From DATAXV01 sp036272915 (GTDB lineage: Bacteria > Chloroflexota > Dormibacteria > Dormibacterales > Dormibacteraceae), in NCBI GenBank assembly GCA_036272915.1, contig DATAXV010000043.1, positions 1-8,941 of the forward strand: DNA of 8,941 bases, written 5' to 3'. Below the pieces are notes generated by a model. It saw nothing but the letters and a program-made list of their open reading frames with translations, made no database searches and was not told where the DNA came from. The position numbers were made by a program, and so were the translations under genes. Below, in pieces: positions 5,961-8,941 of this stretch. The first letter of the stretch is position 1, and every line of letters starts with the position of its first letter.

Positions 5961-6092
5961 CTGCGGGGTCGGGAACAGGACCGCGCCGGGCCGGGATGGG
6001 GACGCACCGGCGGCCCGGAGGATGCCGCCCGCCCGCGGACATTCAGCGGTGTCCAGGTCCTCGGCGATCAGGGCGTGGCCCGACCCCTCGGA

Positions 6093-6257
6093 TCAGGCGT
6101 CGCGCCCCTCCAGCTGCTCGATGCGGCGCCAGGCTCGCTGCTCGGAGCGGAATCGTTCGGGCACCATCAGCACCGAGTGCATCACGAGATCGCCGGTCCT
6201 CGCGTCCCTGATCACGTAGATGGACCCGCCCTCAGCCTCAGGCCGATACCTGCCCAC
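6093..6257 (-). CDS. Small protein of unknown function (54 residues)
   Basis: I do not recognise a family. The protein reads GRYRPEAEGGSIYVIRD, then DLVMHSVLMVPERFRSEQ and AWRRIEQLEGRDA: a short beta-like segment followed by a charged helix. No signal peptide or membrane segment is seen. Codons end in G or C in nearly nine of ten cases, as in the neighbouring real genes, which argues for coding. I choose GTG 6257 because GGAGG (complement of 6266-6270) stands 8 bases before it; ATG 6272 and GTG 6287 in the same frame lack such a site. A near-consensus promoter (6396-6424) points at this gene with a leader of about 130 bases. The frame continues open for some 40 GC-rich codons past the TGA, so a longer gene with a new stop is possible. 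Confidence 0.5.
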   Translation of the reverse strand: MGRYRPEAEGGSIYVIRDARTGDLVMHSVLMVPERFRSEQRAWRRIEQLEGRDA

Positions 6258-6378
6258 CGAACCCACCTCCATGCTCCAGGCCGCCACCCCGCGTCCCTGG
6301 CCTCCTCCCGACCGGCGCGCTGAGGGCCTCGTCGAGGGCCAGCCATGGTCCCCTCGACGTCTGAGTCCAAACTCACGC

Positions 6379-6391
6379 GTGCAGCCTGCAC
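6379..6391. promoter_or_regulatory. Palindrome at the expected transcription start (candidate operator)
   Basis: GTGCAGCCTGCAC is a perfect palindrome of two 6-base arms around one base. The leftward promoter next to it would start transcription at about 6389, inside the palindrome, which is a classical position for repressor binding. A second, weaker dyad (GAGTCCAAACTC, 6363-6374) follows in the leader. No regulator gene lies next to it in the window. Confidence 0.4.
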
Positions 6392-6394
6392 CTG

Positions 6395-6574
6395 ATGTAT
6401 AGCGCCTGTAGCGGGCAATGTCAAACCGCCGGTTACGCCCGCTGGTCGATCTTCTCCCGTCGCTTCGGGCTGCCCGACGAGCACATCGTCATCGAGGGCG
6501 GCGGCCGGGCGCCCGGGCTGCCGGAGATGGAGCGCTTCTGCGCCGACCTGCTCTACGACTTCGCCGATCGCTGA
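6395..6574 (+). pseudogene. C-terminal gene fragment, possibly alpha/beta-hydrolase
   Basis: From about 6431 the plus strand reads GYARWSIFSRRFGLPDEH, then IVIEGGGRAPGLPEMERFCA and DLLYDFADR, followed by TGA (6572-6574), with codon use like that of real genes. The stretch of beta strand, IEGGGxAP, and a final LLxDF helix resembles the end of alpha/beta-hydrolases, where the position filled here by Arg (GGGRAP) holds the catalytic His. The earlier codons of the same frame (from 6365) have different base composition and include the leftward promoter, so the gene looks cut at about 6425. An ATG at 6395 could open a 59-residue ORF, but I see no ribosome binding site. The fragment converges on the MBL-fold gene, four bases away. 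The family call is tentative. Confidence 0.35.
6396..6424 (-). promoter_or_regulatory. Near-perfect sigma-70 promoter reading leftwards
   Basis: On the minus strand TTGACA (6424-6419), a 17-base spacer and TATACA (6401-6396) match the housekeeping sigma consensus in 11 of 12 positions with the ideal spacing. Such promoters are rare in actinomycete DNA of this GC content. The surrounding 60 bases are less GC-rich than their neighbours. The first gene downstream is the 54-residue small protein. Confidence 0.65.
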
Positions 6575-6578
6575 GCGT

Positions 6579-7394
6579 TCAACTCGCCAGCGGCCTCCAG
6601 GCGTGGCCGCCGTCCACCGACTCGACGTGGCCCCAGCCCGGGAAGGCCTCGTGGGCCCAGAGCACGAGCGCGTCCGTGGTCGCCGCCTCGGTCCAGATCC
6701 GCCGGCGTGACGCGGCAAGCTCGGAGGCCTGGGCGGTCGGGCCCCAGTCGGCGTTCCGGATCTCGATGTTGTGGTGGAGCAGGTCGCCGACCCAGAAGAA
6801 GGTCTCGCCCTCGCTGCGCAGGCGCAGTGAGATGTGGCCGGGCGTCTCCCCAGGGGTGGCGAGCAGGTCCACGCCGGGCGCGATCTCGTGGTCGCCGTCG
6901 ACCAGGTCGAGCAGCCCCGCCCGCTCCACCGGTCCCAGCAGTGCGTCCAGCTCGGCTCCGCCCTGCTCGCGGTCGATGCGGCTGATCAGGTGCCGGGCGT
7001 TGGGGTAGGCGAGCCCATCCTCGAGCAGCACCCCGTTGAGGTGGTCGCCGTGGCGTTGGCTGATGACGACGTGCGTCACCCGGTCGCGATCGATCCCGAG
7101 CTCCCCGAGGGCGGCCACGAAACCGCGGCCGAACCGGGCGCGGCTCTCCCGCCCCCGCTGCTCGTCGGTGGCGACGCCGGGGTCGACGATGACGGAGAGG
7201 TCACCGGCGGCGATGTGGAGGCTGGTGAAGTCGATCGGGATGCGGCTGCTCTCGTCGGCCTCGGGCACGGCCGCCTTGATCTCGGCGTCGGAGACGGCGA
7301 ACAGAGGCCGGAAGGGAGATTCCCAAACCCAGGCGACCAGGGAAAGCTGGGCCGCTCCGCAGGCCCGTCGGCTGATATCGTCGGCGTCGCTCAC
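6579..7394 (-). CDS. MBL-fold metallo-hydrolase with an altered metal motif
   Basis: The 271-residue protein has the metallo-beta-lactamase fold: the strand LSVIVDPGVATD (about 66-77), the metal motif THVVISQRHGDHLNG (108-121), TPGETPGHISLRL with His187, GDLLHH with Asp204, and AHEAFPGWGH with His248/His256 near the end. The canonical motif is HxHxDH, but here it is QxHxDH: Gln113 replaces the first ligand, encoded by CAA at 7058-7056. The GTG start at 7394 has GAGGAG five to eight bases upstream. Members hydrolyse lactones, esters or thioesters; nothing here shows the substrate. With one ligand missing at site 1, activity may be changed or lost. It stands alone and points away from the helicase promoter side. 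Confidence 0.87.
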   Translation of the reverse strand: MSDADDISRRACGAAQLSLVAWVWESPFRPLFAVSDAEIKAAVPEADESSRIPIDFTSLHIAAGDLSVIVDPGVATDEQRGRESRARFGRGFVAALGELGIDRDRVTHVVISQRHGDHLNGVLLEDGLAYPNARHLISRIDREQGGAELDALLGPVERAGLLDLVDGDHEIAPGVDLLATPGETPGHISLRLRSEGETFFWVGDLLHHNIEIRNADWGPTAQASELAASRRRIWTEAATTDALVLWAHEAFPGWGHVESVDGGHAWRPLAS

Positions 7395-7464
7395 GTTCTC
7401 TCCTCGTCGCTGAGACCTGGCACCTGGCCGCGGGTGCGGGGACGATGATCCGGTCGGGTAGAGG

Positions 7465-7496
7465 GCCCGATGCCCCCGATCTTCTCATCATCGGGC
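7465..7496 (-). terminator. Hairpin between the helicase and MBL-fold genes (weak candidate)
   Basis: GCCCGATG (7465-7472) and CATCGGGC (7489-7496) form a perfect 8-base stem with a 16-base loop. It lies about 180 bases downstream of the helicase stop and 70 bases before the start of the MBL-fold gene, both on the minus strand. No U run follows, so it may instead be an operator of the MBL-fold gene. I see nothing else clear in 7395-7675. Confidence 0.25.
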
Positions 7497-7675
7497 GGCC
7501 CCGCTCCCGGCAGGGACGGATCGCTTCGTCTGACCGCGCCAGCGGCGGGACCCAAGTGCCGAACCAACCGGGACGCCGAACTCATCGAATTCTCTGAGAA
7601 CGGGGGCGCCGGAGGTCGACGGTCGCGTCGAGCGATGGGCGAGTCTTCGAAGGCTGGGTACGACCTCCGCGAGCC

Positions 7676-8941
7676 TCAGGCCCGGGCGCCCAGGCCGACG
7701 GCGCGGAGCAGCTCGTCTCGCGTCAGCGCGCTGCCGACGTGGATCCCGGTGCCCTCCACGACCTGCTCGAAGAGCAGGCGCTTCTGGGCCAGGATCTCGG
7801 CGATGCGCTGCTCCACGGTGTTCTCCAGCGAGTAGGCGTAGACGTTGACGGGACGCGTCTGGCCCAGCCGGTGGCTGCGGTCGCTGGCCTGGTCCTCGAC
7901 CGCCGGGTTCCACCAGCGGTCGAAGTGGAACACGTAGGACGCCGCCTGGAGGTTCAGACCGACCCCCGCCGCCCGCAGCGAGAGGACCAGCACTCTGTGA
8001 TCGGGATCGGTCTCGAACCGCCGCAGCGTCCGCTCCCGCTCGGGCAGCGACATCCGCCCGGTGATGAGCAGCGGATGGTGGCCCGCCAGGCCGCGGGCGA
8101 TCGCCCCGGCCCCGTGGACGTCGTCGACGAACTGCGAGAAGACGAGGGCGCGCTCCCCGCTCTCGCGCAGCAATCGGATCCGGCGCTCCAGATCGCTCAT
8201 CTTGGCGGATGCCCCGGTGGCCGGGTCGAAGTTGCAGATCTGCTTCAGCCGCAGGATCAGCTCGAGCACGTTGGCGACCCGGATCGTCGGCCCCTGCCGG
8301 CGGAGCTGGAACAGGCCCTCCCGCTCGGCCCGCTCGTAGCATTCCCGCTGCTCGGCCGGCATCGGCAGCCGCAGCTCGGCCTCGATCTTGGGCGGCAGCT
8401 CCTCCAGCACCTCCGCCTTCCGTCTCCGGAGCAGCACCCCGGCGAGCGCCGGGCGGACGGCCGGGGTGCGCTCCACCACCGCCGGCTCGGTGTCGTCGAG
8501 TCGGGGACGGAGGAACTCGAGGATCGAGGCCAGATCCTCGATCCGGTTCTCCAGCGGGGTGCCGGTGAGCGCCCACGCCCGTCGCCGGCGGAGGCTCTTC
8601 ACCGCCGCCGCCAGCTCCGAATCGGCGTTCTTGATCCGCTGCGCCTCGTCGACGACGACGACGTCCCAGACGCGGTTGCGGGCCAGGGCGAGGTCGGCGC
8701 GCAGCGTCTCGTAGCCGACGAGGTGGGCGTGGGCGGGCGTCCGCCACTGCGCGTCGCGCTCGGCCGGGGTTCCCCGGACCGGCGAGAGGCGGAGCTCCGG
8801 CGCCCAGGCGGCGAACTGGTCCCGCCACTGCGAGAGGACGCCCACCGGCGCCACCACCAGGCACGAGCTCACCTCCTGCCGGAGAGCGAGCAGGCGGAGC
8901 GCGGCGAGCGCCTGGACGGTCTTGCCCAGGCCCATCTCGTC
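7676..8941 (-). CDS. SNF2-family DEAD/DEAH-box helicase, C-terminal part (runs off the right edge)
   Basis: The visible 421 residues are the ATPase core of a bacterial SNF2-type DNA translocase, from Walker A to the stop. Counting from the Met of DEMGLGKT, they carry motif I (MGLGKT, 1-6), Ia (LVVAPVGVLSQW, 26-37), II (DEAQ, 96-99), III (LTGTPLEN, 123-130), the second RecA-like lobe with ALVFSQF (263-269), V (LRAAGVGLNLQAA, 320-332, then FHFDRWWNP) and VI (DRSHRLGQTRPVNVY, 352-366). The end, ENTVEQRIAEILAQKRLLFE, is the usual SNF2 tail. All catalytic motifs look intact, so an active ATPase is expected. The N-terminal portion, which is several hundred residues long in bacterial members, lies outside the window. 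The role (chromosome remodelling, repair or transcription recycling) is not known for this subgroup. Confidence 0.93.
   Translation of the reverse strand, partial: DEMGLGKTVQALAALRLLALRQEVSSCLVVAPVGVLSQWRDQFAAWAPELRLSPVRGTPAERDAQWRTPAHAHLVGYETLRADLALARNRVWDVVVVDEAQRIKNADSELAAAVKSLRRRRAWALTGTPLENRIEDLASILEFLRPRLDDTEPAVVERTPAVRPALAGVLLRRRKAEVLEELPPKIEAELRLPMPAEQRECYERAEREGLFQLRRQGPTIRVANVLELILRLKQICNFDPATGASAKMSDLERRIRLLRESGERALVFSQFVDDVHGAGAIARGLAGHHPLLITGRMSLPERERTLRRFETDPDHRVLVLSLRAAGVGLNLQAASYVFHFDRWWNPAVEDQASDRSHRLGQTRPVNVYAYSLENTVEQRIAEILAQKRLLFEQVVEGTGIHVGSALTRDELLRAVGLGARA

Noticed and set aside
6212..6718. 168-codon minus-strand ORF
   Set aside because: It is rich in Arg/Gly/Pro, overlaps the MBL-fold gene in another frame and crosses the promoter; it has no family features.
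7488..8864. 458-codon minus-strand ORF
   Set aside because: It is a shifted frame of the SNF2 helicase; all helicase motifs are in the 7676-8941 frame.

Overview
The window is very GC-rich, its genes end most codons in G or C, and its protein families (F420-type oxidoreductase, ECF41/SigJ sigma factor, TIGR03085 protein, TetR regulators with leaderless-looking starts) point to an actinomycete, perhaps of the Streptosporangiales. The genus cannot be fixed from this sequence. I see no rRNA, tRNA or CRISPR array.

Layout, left to right. (1) The left edge holds the start of an IS630-like transposase on the minus strand. The element's end abuts, and apparently cuts, the 3' half of a flavoprotein disulfide reductase gene (133-762, minus). 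That gene is preceded by, and overlaps, an 18-codon ORF that looks like the gutted start of a glyoxalase/VOC gene. (2) After a quiet intergenic stretch comes a TetR-type regulator (1323-1943). Its start lies inside a large dyad operator that also covers a TATAGT -10 box. It overlaps by ATGA a DDN-like F420-dependent oxidoreductase (1940-2419), which is followed by a decayed FAD monooxygenase with a large internal deletion and frameshifts. (3) A carboxymuconolactone decarboxylase (CMD/AhpD) family gene (3127-3705) overlaps an ECF41 sigma factor with a SnoaL-like C-terminal domain (3702-4553). This is a textbook ECF41 pair, and a sequence very close to the ECF41 promoter consensus stands 36 bases before the CMD start. 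(4) Next is a remnant of a Rox-type aromatic monooxygenase on the minus strand (about 4855-5172), then an intact TIGR03085 protein (5364-5960). (5) A 54-codon orphan small gene (6093-6257, minus) lies downstream of an almost perfect sigma-70 promoter (TTGACA, 17-base spacer, TATACA) with a palindrome at the expected start point. That promoter overlaps the broken 5' side of what may be an alpha/beta-hydrolase C-terminal fragment. (6) A metallo-beta-lactamase-fold protein (6579-7394, minus) lacks the first His of its metal motif. (7) The C-terminal half of a SNF2-family helicase (7676-8941, minus) runs off the right edge.

Together this reads as an accessory chromosomal region rich in redox genes, where intact regulator/enzyme pairs sit among the remains of at least three flavoproteins. 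I do not see a single large undescribed system. The most testable items are the two regulatory regions (TetR dyad, ECF41 promoter), the consensus promoter in front of the orphan small gene, and the altered metal site of the MBL-fold protein.
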